From contig NZ_WJYA01000006.1 in the NCBI RefSeq assembly GCF_009709615.1, forward strand, positions 62,001 to 126,000: a stretch of 64,000 bases of DNA. The letters run 5' to 3'. Of the stretch, positions 24,060 through 34,276 are shown one piece after another. Below the pieces are notes generated by a model. It was not told the origin of the DNA. It saw only the letters and a program-made list of their open reading frames with translations, and ran no database searches. The position numbers and the translations under genes are program-made. The stretch comes from Winogradskyella ouciana. GTDB taxonomy: Bacteria > Bacteroidota > Bacteroidia > Flavobacteriales > Flavobacteriaceae. Within the stretch, counting starts at the first letter, position 1, and each line of letters starts with the position of its first letter.

Positions 24060-26228
24060 ATGAAAAAAATATTAACACTGACATTCTTTATGTGCTCTAT
24101 GTTTTATGCCATGGCACAAACAGACGGAATTACCTACCAAGCAGTGATTATAGGTCCTGATGATTTGGAATTACCGGGAGTAGATTCTGAAGGTAATTAT
24201 TTGCCAAATACAACGATTGCTGTAAGATTTACAATTTATGACAGCACTAATCAAATAGAATTTCAGGAAGTGCAAATCACTGAAACAGATGGTTTTGGTA
24301 GAATAAATCTATTGATTGGTGAAGCTGAGCATGACTATTTCAAAGAGATGAATTGGGATGGAACACCAAAGGATTTAAAAGTTGAAATAGATTTTGAAGC
24401 TGGTAGCAATTTTGAGGAAATGAGTAGAGAGCGACTCACCTTTTTACCCTACGCCTATCATAGGAATATTACGGCAACAGGAACACTTACAGTAGATGAT
24501 AAAACCTTTTTAAATGGCGAATTAGAAGTTGAAGGGCCAACAAATTTATTTAGCTCTTTAACAGTTCACAATAATAATCCAACATTACTTACAGGCGACT
24601 TAAGTGTTGATGGTATTGCCAATTTAAATAACGCATTAAATGTTATTAATGGAAGCCCTACAAATTTATCAGGTGATTTAAGTGTTGACGGAAATAGTAA
24701 TTTAGACGGTACACTAGATGTAATAGGATTAACCACTTTAAATGAATTAACGGTTAATGGAACGGCTGGTTTTGGAGAATTAACAGCAGAAAGAATTGAT
24801 GTTACTCAGGGGCCAAACAATATATTGGGTACTACAGTTATCGATGGTCTAGGAGCTCAAATCAGAATAACCTCAGATATGCCTTATCTTGAAGAGCAAT
24901 ATGCTGATATTAACAATCATCCTCTTTTAATAGATGGAGGTTATAATGGTATGGCGATTAGGGTAGAAGAGAGTAGGGATAATGAGACCAACTTTATAAC
25001 ATTTTATGACGATCAAAGATCTTTACCTTGGGGACGTATTGAAGGAGAAACAACAGAGGAGTTTCCAAATAATGCCGACTGGGAATTTGATCAGGCCTCA
25101 CTTGATTATGATGTCTTCGATGCTTACGCAGATTATGCATTTTCGTTAATAGACGGAGCTATTGCTGCAGGCGCACTTGGTGCTGCGTTAGCAGATGTTA
25201 GACCATGTGCAGGTTTAGGGGCTTGTATTGTAAGTCCTGGTCCAGCAATGATTGCAGCAGCTGTAGCGCAAGTAGCTATAGAAATTGGTAAAATTACTAC
25301 ATCGATAATAGCAATTAGTAAGTCAGAAACAGCTAGAGATACATACAATTTTAATAAGGAGAATTTAAAAGGAGTAACTTATGCTTCTGGAGCTGGAGAT
25401 TACGCTGAATACCTATTAAGAGCCGATTTAAATGAAAAAATGACTTATGGCGATGTTGTTGGTGTTATTGGTGGTAAGATTTCAAAAAACACTCAAGATG
25501 CCGAAAATATAATGGTTGTTTCTTACCAGCCAATTGTTTTAGGAAATATGCCTGAGGTGAGTAAGGAAGACAACTATGAAAAAGTTGCTTTTATGGGGCA
25601 AGTTCCTGTAAAAGTTTTTGGTATGGTAAATATTGGTGATTACATTATACCTAGCGGTAAAAATGATGGAATTGGAGTTGCTGTACCAAAGACTAGTATA
25701 AAACTAGAGGATGTAAAAAATATTGTAGGAGTTGCTTGGTCTAAAAGTGATAATATTTCTGGTTTTAACATGGTTAATGTAGCGGTAGGTTTAAATACTA
25801 ATGATAATAGTCCAATCGTTAGCGATTTAAAAAATCGAGTTGATAAGCAAACTTTGGAAATTAATAGCCTAAAGGAATTAATGATGGAATTAATGACAAA
25901 AGTTAACAATATGGAAAAAGGAGTTTCATCAAACGTAAGTCTAGCTAATGAAGATGAAGATTTATATAGCCCAAGAGATTATGAAATTGTTGACAATGGA
26001 CATGGAGAAACCATATACTTTAAGTTAACACGAGAAGATGTTATTGAAGGTATTGCCTTAGCGGAGAAGCAAATGAAAGATAGTGGTGTTAATTTAGAGG
26101 AGAATGAGTTTTGGACTAAAATGAATAGTGATGTAGCATTTAAGGAAAAGTTTATTGATGAACTGTTAGTAAAGTTCGATAGAGTAATGCACTACCATAA
26201 AGAGATTGATAAGAAGCCAAGACATTAA
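24060..26228 (+). CDS. Fibre-like exported protein with Peptidase_G2-like C-terminal region
   Basis: A 722-residue protein with a signal peptide (MKKILTLTFFMCSMFYAMAQ). Residues 20-140 resemble the beta-rich N-domain of flavobacterial fibre proteins (DGITYQAVI; PYAYHRNITATGTLTVDD). Residues 140-260 hold short repeats such as TGDLSVDGIANLNNALNVI and SGDLSVDGNSNLDGTLDVI, probably a beta-helix stalk. An alanine/glycine-rich hydrophobic patch (about 355-410) follows. The region from GDYAEYL (about 443) to VVSYQPIVLGN (Ser488) resembles the Peptidase_G2/intramolecular chaperone domain of phage tail fibres, then a coiled coil (about 585-620). I infer a trimeric surface fibre that may self-cleave. 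No T9SS domain is seen. Confidence 0.7.
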   Translation: MKKILTLTFFMCSMFYAMAQTDGITYQAVIIGPDDLELPGVDSEGNYLPNTTIAVRFTIYDSTNQIEFQEVQITETDGFGRINLLIGEAEHDYFKEMNWDGTPKDLKVEIDFEAGSNFEEMSRERLTFLPYAYHRNITATGTLTVDDKTFLNGELEVEGPTNLFSSLTVHNNNPTLLTGDLSVDGIANLNNALNVINGSPTNLSGDLSVDGNSNLDGTLDVIGLTTLNELTVNGTAGFGELTAERIDVTQGPNNILGTTVIDGLGAQIRITSDMPYLEEQYADINNHPLLIDGGYNGMAIRVEESRDNETNFITFYDDQRSLPWGRIEGETTEEFPNNADWEFDQASLDYDVFDAYADYAFSLIDGAIAAGALGAALADVRPCAGLGACIVSPGPAMIAAAVAQVAIEIGKITTSIIAISKSETARDTYNFNKENLKGVTYASGAGDYAEYLLRADLNEKMTYGDVVGVIGGKISKNTQDAENIMVVSYQPIVLGNMPEVSKEDNYEKVAFMGQVPVKVFGMVNIGDYIIPSGKNDGIGVAVPKTSIKLEDVKNIVGVAWSKSDNISGFNMVNVAVGLNTNDNSPIVSDLKNRVDKQTLEINSLKELMMELMTKVNNMEKGVSSNVSLANEDEDLYSPRDYEIVDNGHGETIYFKLTREDVIEGIALAEKQMKDSGVNLEENEFWTKMNSDVAFKEKFIDELLVKFDRVMHYHKEIDKKPRH

Positions 26229-26256
26229 GATATAGTAACTTATTAATATTATAAAG

Positions 26257-29200
26257 ATGAAGAACTATATTTTATGGCCTTTTATACTAACCTTGTTTTG
26301 TAGCAATATTTTATTGTCACAGACTACGGCAATACCTGATTTCGTTTTTGAGGATTACCTAGAAACACATAATGAAGATGGTGAAATAGTAAGTGTTGGT
26401 GACTCAGCAAGCTTAGGTGATGGTATTGCCAATAATGGTTTAGTATTTACTGATAGGATAGATGCTATTGTTTCATTAAACATTGACGGAATAGGAGTTT
26501 CAGACCTTGCTGGTATCGAAGATTTTCTTGCGCTCGAAACTTTAATCTGCAGTAATAATGATTTAGCGGCGGTTGATATTTCTAATAACACCAGTTTGGT
26601 TTCATTTTTATGTGGCTCTAATTTTCTGTCTAATATAGATGTAAGTAATAATTTAAACCTAGAATCATTAAATTGTTCTGATAATCAGATTGAGAGTCTA
26701 GATGTATCCAACAATTCTGCGCTAAAAAGCCTTACAGCTTCGAATAATCAGCTTCAGAATATTGATGTTTCTAATAATATTGAACTTACGATACTTAGTG
26801 TTTCCAATAATAGAATTGTTGGTGAATTAGTAGTGAGTAACAATGCTAATTTAGAAGGTTTGTTCTGTTCATCTAATCAAATTTCGGTATTAAACCTCAC
26901 AACTAATACACTTCTAAGAAACCTTGATGTTTCAGATAATGGTTTAACAAGCCTAGACTTAAGCACCATCAATTCTGTGGTTTGTCCTGACCCTCAAACG
27001 GACCCAGTTACAGTTTGTCAGGGTACTTCAACAATAAACGTGTCGCGAAATCAGCTAACATCTTTAATTGTTGCAAATGACTTCAATAACTTAATTTCAA
27101 TTTTTGATGCTTCAGAAAATCCAGATTTATTCTGTATTCAAATCGATAGCGGATTCACACCAAACAGTTGGATTAAAGATGATTGGGCATATTACAGTGA
27201 TACCACTTGTGTAGATATCTATACCTATGTGCCAGATGATAATTTTGAACAAGCACTGATCAATTTAGGTTACGATGACATTTTAGATAACTTAGTATTG
27301 ACAGCAAACATTGATACTATATTAGATTTAAACATTTCTAATGCATCTATTTCTAACTTAATTGGGATTGAAGATTTTACCGCATTAGAAGTTTTAGATG
27401 TCAGCAATAACAATTTAGCAAGTGCTGACTTATCAAGCAATTTAGTATTACAAGAATTATATGCCACAAATAACAATCTAACAGGTCTAGATTTAAACTC
27501 TAATACAGCTCTTGTTACCGTTGATTGTTCTGGTAATAATCTAGATGATTTAGATGTAAGTGCAAATTCAAATTTAACTACATTGAATTGTTCTAATAAT
27601 ACATTAATTAGCCTAGATGTAAGCAATAATCTTATGTTGACAGATCTAGACTGTTCAATGAATCAAATAGAATTTTTAGATATTACTAACAACTCAGTAT
27701 TGACTGGTTTAGCTTGTAATAACAACAATCTGTTTGCCCTAAACCTTAATAATGGAAACAATACAGCTATTACAGCCTTTGATGCCACAAACAACGCAAA
27801 TTTGTTCTGTATTGAAGTAGATGATGTTGCCTTTGCTAATGGAGCTGCAGGTTGGCAAAAGGATGCCATAGCAAGCTATGATCTAAATTGCGGAACCTAT
27901 ATACCAGACGATAATTTTGAACAGGCACTCATTGACCAAGGCATCGATTCTGATGGCACACTGAATAATTTTGTACCAACAGCTGATATAAATACTTTGA
28001 TTGCCTTAGATGTTTCAAGTCTTGATATAGCGGATTTAACCGGAATTCAAGATTTTGTGGCTTTACAAGATTTGAATGTGTCCAACAACATGCTCATAAG
28101 TTTAGATCTAGGCAATAACACTGCGCTCGAAATATTGGACTGTTCAATCAATCAAATTGAAAGTTTAGATTTAACAGCAAACGCATCACTAACCTCAGTA
28201 CTTTGTAATTATAACGCACTTCAAACTTTAAATATTGAAAACGGAAACAACGCATCGCTTACGGTTTTTAATACAACAGATAATCCAAATCTTTTCTGTA
28301 TCAATGTAGATGATGCTATAGTAGGTACCATTCCTGGAAGCTGGCAAAAAGATACATTTACCGCTTATAATGGTGATTGTGCTAACAATCGATTTACTGC
28401 AATTCCTGATGCAATTTTTGAACAAGCACTTATTGATTTGGGATATGATGATATTATAGATGCTCAGGTATTGACGGCGAATATTGAACATGTTCAAAAT
28501 TTAAATGTGAGCGACCAAAGTATTTCTGACCTCACTGGTATAAGAGATTTTAAATCCTTAATTGAAATAGATTGTAGCGGCAATTTTTTAGAAGCACTAG
28601 ATGTCAGTGATATGATTTATTTAGAGCGCCTAAATTGTAGTTCTAATTATTTGCTCACCAACGATATTAATAATACCAATGGCTTGCTCAATACCACAGG
28701 AACAATTTCATTAACTGAATTATACTGTGCAGGAAATAATTTAGCGGATCTAGATACCTCTTTAAATACCAATTTAGAGGTATTAGATTGTGCTGATAAC
28801 AATTTAGATGTTCTAAACGTTTCAGGTAACACAATGCTAAAAGAATTGAACTGCTCTAATAACAATTTAACGGCTCTTAATGTTAGTAATAATGCTGTTT
28901 TAGAAGGCCTAAATTGCAATAGTAACGCGCTCAACAACTTAACCACTTCTACAGTAAGTAACAATACCTTAGTTAGTCTGAGTTGTGTCAGTAATAATTT
29001 GCCTAGTTTATTAGTTAATAATTATGTTGCGTTAACAACATTAAATTGTGGTTCAAATGAACTGACACAGCTTAATATTACTAATAATTCAGCATTAGAA
29101 CTTTTATCTATAACCAACAATCAAATTTCAACGATTAATCTTACCAACAACGTGAGTTTAGTTGAGGCACAATTATCTCAGAATAGTTTAACGGAACTTG

Positions 29201-31905
29201 ATGTAAATGCTAATGCTCAGCTAGAATATTTAAGCTGTAGTTTTAATGAATTAACAGAATTAAATTTAGCTGCAAATACTGTTCTTCAGTCATTGTCTTG
29301 CGCAAGTAATCAATTAACAAATTTAGATTTAAGCAGCAGTATCAATTTAATAGAAGCCAATTTCAATAGCAATTCAATAGCAAACCTAACTTTATCAACC
29401 AACTTAAGTCTATTGAAAAAGTTAGATGCCAGTAATAACCTTATTGAAGGCGATATTGATTTAACGACTATGGCAATTTCTGCTTGTGTATATGACGTCA
29501 ATCAAACAGAATTTTGTCCAGAGTCAATAACCATAAATCTATCTAATAACTTGTTTGATTTTGTCAATATCCAAAACGGAATCAATTCAGATATAGCAAA
29601 CTTTAATGTATCAAGCAATCCTAATTTGGAATGTGTACAAGTTGATGATGTAGATAATGTTCCTGTAAATTGGATTAAGGATGAAACTACAGCGTATAAC
29701 ATAGATTGCAATTTTGGTGAAACTTATGTGCCTGACGATAATTTTGAGCAAGCTTTGATTAATTTAGGTTACGATTCCGGTCCACTTAACGATTATGTAT
29801 TAACCGTTAATATTGAAGCATTAACGGATTTAGATATTAGCGGAAACAATATTGCCAATTTAACAGGAATCGAGGATTTTTTAGCTTTAGAGAATTTAAA
29901 CTGTTCAAATAATACAATTACTGAACTAGATTTAAGCTCCAATATCAATTTGTTAAACATAGATTGTTCTGGTAACCAACTTACGGGTTTAGATGTCACT
30001 AGTAATATCTCATTAACGACAATTAATTGCTCAGCCAATGTAATAAGTACGATAGATTTGAGTAATAATATAAATCTATCAGTTTTAGATATTTCAAATA
30101 ACACATTCACGTCTTTTCTACCAAGTGATGTGCTGTCCTTACAAGTTTTTAATTGCGAGAATAATGAGATTGTTGAGTTAGATTTTCAACAAAATCAAAG
30201 TTTAACAAGCATTAGTTGCCAATCTAATTTTTTAGACACACTGAATATTAGAAATGGACAAAACGCAATTCTTACAGATTTAAATGCACAAATCAATCCA
30301 GATTTAACCTGTGTTGAAACAGATACTGGAGCAGTGCCGTCTGGTGCCACATGGTTAGTAGATGCCACAGCGCAGTTTGCTATAGAATGCTTTTTTGGCG
30401 AAACCTATGTGCCAGATGACAATTTTGAGCAAGCTTTAATTGATTTCGGTTATGATTCTGGCCCTTTAGATGACTACGTGTTTACTGAAAATATTGAAGA
30501 TATAGGTTTTTTGGATGTGAGTGGAAGAGACATAACTGATTTAACAGGGATAGAGGGCTTTATTAGCTTAACAAACTTAAATTTTGAAGATAACAATGTA
30601 GCGGTATTAGACATAAGCACTAATGTTTTATTAACCAATTTAGACGCTTCAAATAATATATTTTCGGATTTAAATGTATCTAACCAGCCAGATTTAATAG
30701 ACCTAGATGTATCTGGTAATAACTTAACGGAATTGAATTTAGATAACAACTTAAATCTTGTAGATATTAATGTATCAAGTAATATGCTAACAAGTTTAAA
30801 CGTAGGTCTGTTTTCAAATTTAGAGGAACTTAATTGCGCATCTAATCAATTAAGTAGTATAGATGTTAGCCAAAACCCTAATTTAACGTTGTTGTTTTGC
30901 CAATCTAATATCTTAATTGGTGACCAACTCAATCTTCAGAATGGAAATAATGAAAATTTAGAGTTATTTAATGCAACTAATAATCCAGATTTAGGCTGCA
31001 TTTTAGTCGATGACCCAGTTGCCGTAATCAATAATACAGATGGGCTTTATGATAATTGGTTTAAAGACGAAACTTCGAGCTATCAGGCGATATGCGAGGA
31101 CGCAGATAATGATGGCGTACCAAATGTAGATGACTTATGTCCTGGCACTGAGTTTGGTGCAACAGTAGATTTATTTGGTTGTGCCGTTATAGACTTACCA
31201 ATAGATAACTTTACCATATCAATTACAGGAGAAACCTGTTTAAACAGTAATAATGGTAAGATAAGTATTGAAGCCCTAGAGGTTTACACATACACCGCTA
31301 CACTTGTTGGAGAGGGTTTTAATGAATCTTATAACTTTTTTGATGATGTGGATATTTTTAACCTATTGGCAGGAACCTATGAAATCTGCATTACAATTGC
31401 AGAATGGCCAGATTATGAGAGTTGTTATACTATTGTAATTACAGAGCCTAATCCGCTCGAGGTCTTTGCTAGCAGAATGGCATCAGGAGATAAAGTCGCT
31501 TTAGATATGTATGGCAATACAAGTTTTAATGTAGAATTTAACGGTGAAATATTTACAACTCATAATGCAAACTTAGAATTGCAATTACAACAAGGAGAAA
31601 ATATTTTAAAAGTAACCACTGATTTAGAATGTCAAGGCAGTTTTGAAAAACGCATTTTCTTTGGAAATCACTTCTTGGTTTATCCTAATCCCTTTGAGAA
31701 TCAGTTTTATGTCTTCAATGGTTTAGAAAATGATGACATCTCAGTTGAGATCTATTCCACCTTTGGACAGCTCGTTTTAAGTAAAAATTTAAAGAACAAT
31801 GGAACTGAAATGAAAGTGGATACAAACCAACTAACATCAGGACTATACGTGGTAAAAGTTAAGTCTAAATCGAATACATCATCCTGTAAAATTATAAAAA
31901 AATGA
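26257..31905 (+). CDS. Giant modular leucine-rich repeat surface protein with T9SS sorting domain
   Basis: An 1882-residue protein: signal peptide, then six modules, each opening with a PDDNFEQALI-type cap (at about residues 24, 324, 548, 716, 1157 and 1383) followed by LxCSNNxLxxLDVSNN repeats of 21-22 residues. Each module ends with a LFCIEVD...W-type cap. This is the BspA/internalin-like LRR form common in T9SS-secreted proteins. After the modules come a calcium-type thrombospondin-3 segment (DADNDGVPNVDDLCP, about 1614), a beta-rich domain, and a type A sorting domain (VYPNPFENQFYVF onward, about 1800-1882). It is likely a surface adhesin or ligand-binding protein. It overlaps the next gene by 4 bases (ATGA), so they are coupled. 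Confidence 0.92.
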   Translation: MKNYILWPFILTLFCSNILLSQTTAIPDFVFEDYLETHNEDGEIVSVGDSASLGDGIANNGLVFTDRIDAIVSLNIDGIGVSDLAGIEDFLALETLICSNNDLAAVDISNNTSLVSFLCGSNFLSNIDVSNNLNLESLNCSDNQIESLDVSNNSALKSLTASNNQLQNIDVSNNIELTILSVSNNRIVGELVVSNNANLEGLFCSSNQISVLNLTTNTLLRNLDVSDNGLTSLDLSTINSVVCPDPQTDPVTVCQGTSTINVSRNQLTSLIVANDFNNLISIFDASENPDLFCIQIDSGFTPNSWIKDDWAYYSDTTCVDIYTYVPDDNFEQALINLGYDDILDNLVLTANIDTILDLNISNASISNLIGIEDFTALEVLDVSNNNLASADLSSNLVLQELYATNNNLTGLDLNSNTALVTVDCSGNNLDDLDVSANSNLTTLNCSNNTLISLDVSNNLMLTDLDCSMNQIEFLDITNNSVLTGLACNNNNLFALNLNNGNNTAITAFDATNNANLFCIEVDDVAFANGAAGWQKDAIASYDLNCGTYIPDDNFEQALIDQGIDSDGTLNNFVPTADINTLIALDVSSLDIADLTGIQDFVALQDLNVSNNMLISLDLGNNTALEILDCSINQIESLDLTANASLTSVLCNYNALQTLNIENGNNASLTVFNTTDNPNLFCINVDDAIVGTIPGSWQKDTFTAYNGDCANNRFTAIPDAIFEQALIDLGYDDIIDAQVLTANIEHVQNLNVSDQSISDLTGIRDFKSLIEIDCSGNFLEALDVSDMIYLERLNCSSNYLLTNDINNTNGLLNTTGTISLTELYCAGNNLADLDTSLNTNLEVLDCADNNLDVLNVSGNTMLKELNCSNNNLTALNVSNNAVLEGLNCNSNALNNLTTSTVSNNTLVSLSCVSNNLPSLLVNNYVALTTLNCGSNELTQLNITNNSALELLSITNNQISTINLTNNVSLVEAQLSQNSLTELDVNANAQLEYLSCSFNELTELNLAANTVLQSLSCASNQLTNLDLSSSINLIEANFNSNSIANLTLSTNLSLLKKLDASNNLIEGDIDLTTMAISACVYDVNQTEFCPESITINLSNNLFDFVNIQNGINSDIANFNVSSNPNLECVQVDDVDNVPVNWIKDETTAYNIDCNFGETYVPDDNFEQALINLGYDSGPLNDYVLTVNIEALTDLDISGNNIANLTGIEDFLALENLNCSNNTITELDLSSNINLLNIDCSGNQLTGLDVTSNISLTTINCSANVISTIDLSNNINLSVLDISNNTFTSFLPSDVLSLQVFNCENNEIVELDFQQNQSLTSISCQSNFLDTLNIRNGQNAILTDLNAQINPDLTCVETDTGAVPSGATWLVDATAQFAIECFFGETYVPDDNFEQALIDFGYDSGPLDDYVFTENIEDIGFLDVSGRDITDLTGIEGFISLTNLNFEDNNVAVLDISTNVLLTNLDASNNIFSDLNVSNQPDLIDLDVSGNNLTELNLDNNLNLVDINVSSNMLTSLNVGLFSNLEELNCASNQLSSIDVSQNPNLTLLFCQSNILIGDQLNLQNGNNENLELFNATNNPDLGCILVDDPVAVINNTDGLYDNWFKDETSSYQAICEDADNDGVPNVDDLCPGTEFGATVDLFGCAVIDLPIDNFTISITGETCLNSNNGKISIEALEVYTYTATLVGEGFNESYNFFDDVDIFNLLAGTYEICITIAEWPDYESCYTIVITEPNPLEVFASRMASGDKVALDMYGNTSFNVEFNGEIFTTHNANLELQLQQGENILKVTTDLECQGSFEKRIFFGNHFLVYPNPFENQFYVFNGLENDDISVEIYSTFGQLVLSKNLKNNGTEMKVDTNQLTSGLYVVKVKSKSNTSSCKIIKK

Positions 31906-32597
31906 AGAATTTAATAGTCATACTTTGTTTGTCAGTAGTTTTATTTAGCTGCAAAGACACCACAGATGATGGACCAGTAATTCCTGATGGACAGGATACT
32001 CCAACAGGTGTTATGTTGGTTTTTCCTCATGAAGATTCTTTATGTAACGAAGGCGAAAACCCAACACCTACCCAAAGCACGGTTTTCTTTGAGTGGATGC
32101 CAAATAACAATGCAGAAAACTACACACTTCATATCGAAAATTTATCAACCGGTACTATGTCGCAATACGAAACGGTAGATTTTATTTATCCTGTAACCAT
32201 TCAGCGACCAGAATCGTTCAGGTGGCATGTAACCTATGAGTATCAAGGTGAGACAAAAGAAAGTGCACTGTGGAACTTCTATAACGCTGGTCCTGGTGTA
32301 CAGACTTATGCGCCTTTTCCAGCAGAGTTAATCTCACCAAGTATGGCGCAAAATATCGCATCGACTAATACGGTAACTCTTCAGTGGAGCGGGAGCGATG
32401 TGGACGATGATATTGCGAGCTACGATGTGCACTTCGGAACTGAAAATCCGCCTGGTTTAAACACAAGTGATATTTCAGCTGAACAGCTAACAGTTGCTGT
32501 TGCTCCTGGGAATATTTACTATTGGAGCATAGTCACTAAAGACGCAGAAGGTAACTCATCAAACTCTGGAGTGTATCAGTTTAGGGTTTTAGACTAA
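31902..32597 (+). CDS. Lipoprotein with FnIII-like domains
   Basis: A 231-residue protein whose leader ends in FSC (Cys17) followed by acidic KDTTDDGP. Two beta-sandwich domains follow: about 35-120 (TVFFEWMPNNNAENYTLHI, FRWHVTYEYQGETKESALWNF) and 135-231 (TVTLQWSGSDVDDDIASYDVHF, IYYWSIVTKDAEGNSS). Both have the W-and-Y pattern of fibronectin type III repeats. It is probably a surface-exposed binding module anchored to the outer membrane. The start codon overlaps the stop of the LRR gene, which suggests that they work together at the surface. Confidence 0.8.
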   Translation: MKNLIVILCLSVVLFSCKDTTDDGPVIPDGQDTPTGVMLVFPHEDSLCNEGENPTPTQSTVFFEWMPNNNAENYTLHIENLSTGTMSQYETVDFIYPVTIQRPESFRWHVTYEYQGETKESALWNFYNAGPGVQTYAPFPAELISPSMAQNIASTNTVTLQWSGSDVDDDIASYDVHFGTENPPGLNTSDISAEQLTVAVAPGNIYYWSIVTKDAEGNSSNSGVYQFRVLD

Positions 32598-32672
32598 CCT
32601 TTTCCTTTTCAATTGTTAAAAAAATATCCAAAAAAACCCTAGACCTTAAATCCTGAATCTGAAAGCAATTGT

Positions 32673-32680
32673 TATTTTTG
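32673..32680 (+). promoter_or_regulatory. -7 promoter element very close to the guaA start
   Basis: TATTTTTG matches TANNTTTG and ends only 3 bases before the ATG at 32684. If active, transcription would begin at or inside the start codon, giving a leaderless mRNA. Confidence 0.4.
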
Positions 32681-32683
32681 CAC

Positions 32684-34219
32684 ATGCAACATAACAAAGT
32701 CCTAATTTTAGATTTCGGTTCGCAATACACGCAGTTAATAGCACGACGTGTAAGAGAGTTAAACATCTATTGCGAAATCCATCCATTCAATAAAATTCCA
32801 GCAGATTCCGACAGTTTTAAAGCGGTTATTTTATCTGGTAGTCCAAATTCCGTTAGAGGAGAAGACGTACTTCATCCAGACCTTTCAGAAATCCGTGGTA
32901 AAAAACCATTATTAGCGGTTTGCTACGGAGCGCAATATCTGGCACATTTTTCTGGTGGAGAAGTAGCGGAATCCAATACACGAGAATACGGAAGAGCAAA
33001 TTTAGGATTTGTTAAACCCGATGAAGATTTCCTTGAGAATATTCACGAAGGCAGCCAAGTTTGGATGAGTCATAGCGATACCATTAAAAAGTTACCGACT
33101 GGAGGTGTTTTGTTGGCAAGCACCAATGATGTTGAAAACGCAGCCTATAAAATTGAAGGGGAAGCAACTTATGGTATTCAGTTTCACCCAGAAGTATATC
33201 ATACAACGGATGGTCATCAACTTTTACAAAACTTCTTGGTTAAAATAGCAAAGGTTGAACAAGACTGGACACCAAATGCCTTTGTTGAAGAAACCGTTGA
33301 AGAATTAAAAAATAAGCTTGGTAATGATAAGGTTGTTCTGGGTTTATCTGGTGGAGTGGATTCGTCTGTAGCCGCAATGCTACTGCACAAAGCAATAGGA
33401 AAAAACCTCTATTGCATCTTTGTAAATAACGGTTTATTACGAAAAAATGAGTTCGAAGATGTACTGCATCAATACGAAGGCATGGGATTAAACGTTAAAG
33501 GTGTAGATGCTTCGGCACGCTTTTTGGATGCCTTAGCAGGAAAGAGCGACCCAGAGGAGAAAAGAAAAACCATTGGTCGTGTGTTCATTGAGGTGTTTGA
33601 TGACGAAGCTCATGAAATTAAAGATGTGAAGTGGCTAGCTCAGGGAACTATTTATCCAGATGTGATCGAAAGTGTTTCAGCAACAGGTGGACCAAGTGCA
33701 ACGATAAAAAGTCATCACAATGTTGGTGGTTTACCAGACTTTATGAAGCTGAAAGTTGTAGAGCCATTAAAGGCATTGTTTAAAGATGAGGTAAGGCGTG
33801 TTGGGAGGTCCATGAATATGGATAAACAGTTGTTAGGGAGACATCCATTTCCTGGTCCAGGTTTGGCCATTAGGATTCTTGGAGATCTAACACCAGAAAA
33901 AGTGCGTATATTACAAGAGGTGGACTTTATTTTTATTAATAACCTACGTTCTTGGAATCTGTATGATAAAGTATGGCAGGCTGGCGCAATGTTGTTACCT
34001 GTAAATAGTGTCGGTGTAATGGGTGATGAGCGTACGTACGAAAAATGTGTAGCACTTAGAGCTGTAGAGAGTACGGATGGTATGACGGCAGATTGGGTGA
34101 ATTTACCTTATGAGTTTTTGCAAAAGACCTCAAATGAAATTATAAATAAAGTGAAGGGTGTTAATAGAGTTGTTTACGATATCAGTTCTAAGCCACCAGC
34201 AACTATAGAATGGGAATAA
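32684..34219 (+). CDS. guaA: GMP synthase (glutamine-hydrolysing)
   Basis: A 511-residue protein from the ATG at 32684; the frame is open to a TTG 15 bases upstream, but homologues start near [15 protein letters not shown]. The glutaminase domain has Cys80 in AVCYGAQ and the His-Glu pair in [11 protein letters not shown]. The ATP-pyrophosphatase domain has [12 protein letters not shown] (about 221), and the C-terminal dimerisation domain ends PPATIEWE. It converts XMP, glutamine and ATP to GMP, the last step of guanine nucleotide synthesis. Confidence 0.98.
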   Translation: MQHNKVLILDFGSQYTQLIARRVRELNIYCEIHPFNKIPADSDSFKAVILSGSPNSVRGEDVLHPDLSEIRGKKPLLAVCYGAQYLAHFSGGEVAESNTREYGRANLGFVKPDEDFLENIHEGSQVWMSHSDTIKKLPTGGVLLASTNDVENAAYKIEGEATYGIQFHPEVYHTTDGHQLLQNFLVKIAKVEQDWTPNAFVEETVEELKNKLGNDKVVLGLSGGVDSSVAAMLLHKAIGKNLYCIFVNNGLLRKNEFEDVLHQYEGMGLNVKGVDASARFLDALAGKSDPEEKRKTIGRVFIEVFDDEAHEIKDVKWLAQGTIYPDVIESVSATGGPSATIKSHHNVGGLPDFMKLKVVEPLKALFKDEVRRVGRSMNMDKQLLGRHPFPGPGLAIRILGDLTPEKVRILQEVDFIFINNLRSWNLYDKVWQAGAMLLPVNSVGVMGDERTYEKCVALRAVESTDGMTADWVNLPYEFLQKTSNEIINKVKGVNRVVYDISSKPPATIEWE

Positions 34220-34276
34220 CAGGTGACCTTTTGGTCTTATTTGTTTCTTAAGTTTAGATAAGCTAAAATAAAGTAC

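Noticed and set aside
24060..26228. Prophage remnant because of the Peptidase_G2-like domain
   Set aside because: No capsid, terminase, integrase or lysis genes are nearby, and the protein has a Sec signal peptide.
26355..30749. Several minus-strand open frames opposite the LRR gene
   Set aside because: They mirror the repeated Asn/Leu/Ser codons of the LRR modules and have no starts or domains of their own.
26500..31000. Repeated DNA that might look like a CRISPR or satellite array
   Set aside because: The repeat unit is a coding LRR unit of 63-66 bp with variable sequence; there are no identical repeats with unique spacers.
32669..32683. TTG start for guaA five codons upstream
   Set aside because: Homologues begin at the ATG at 32684, and the TTG lies before a likely -7 promoter element.
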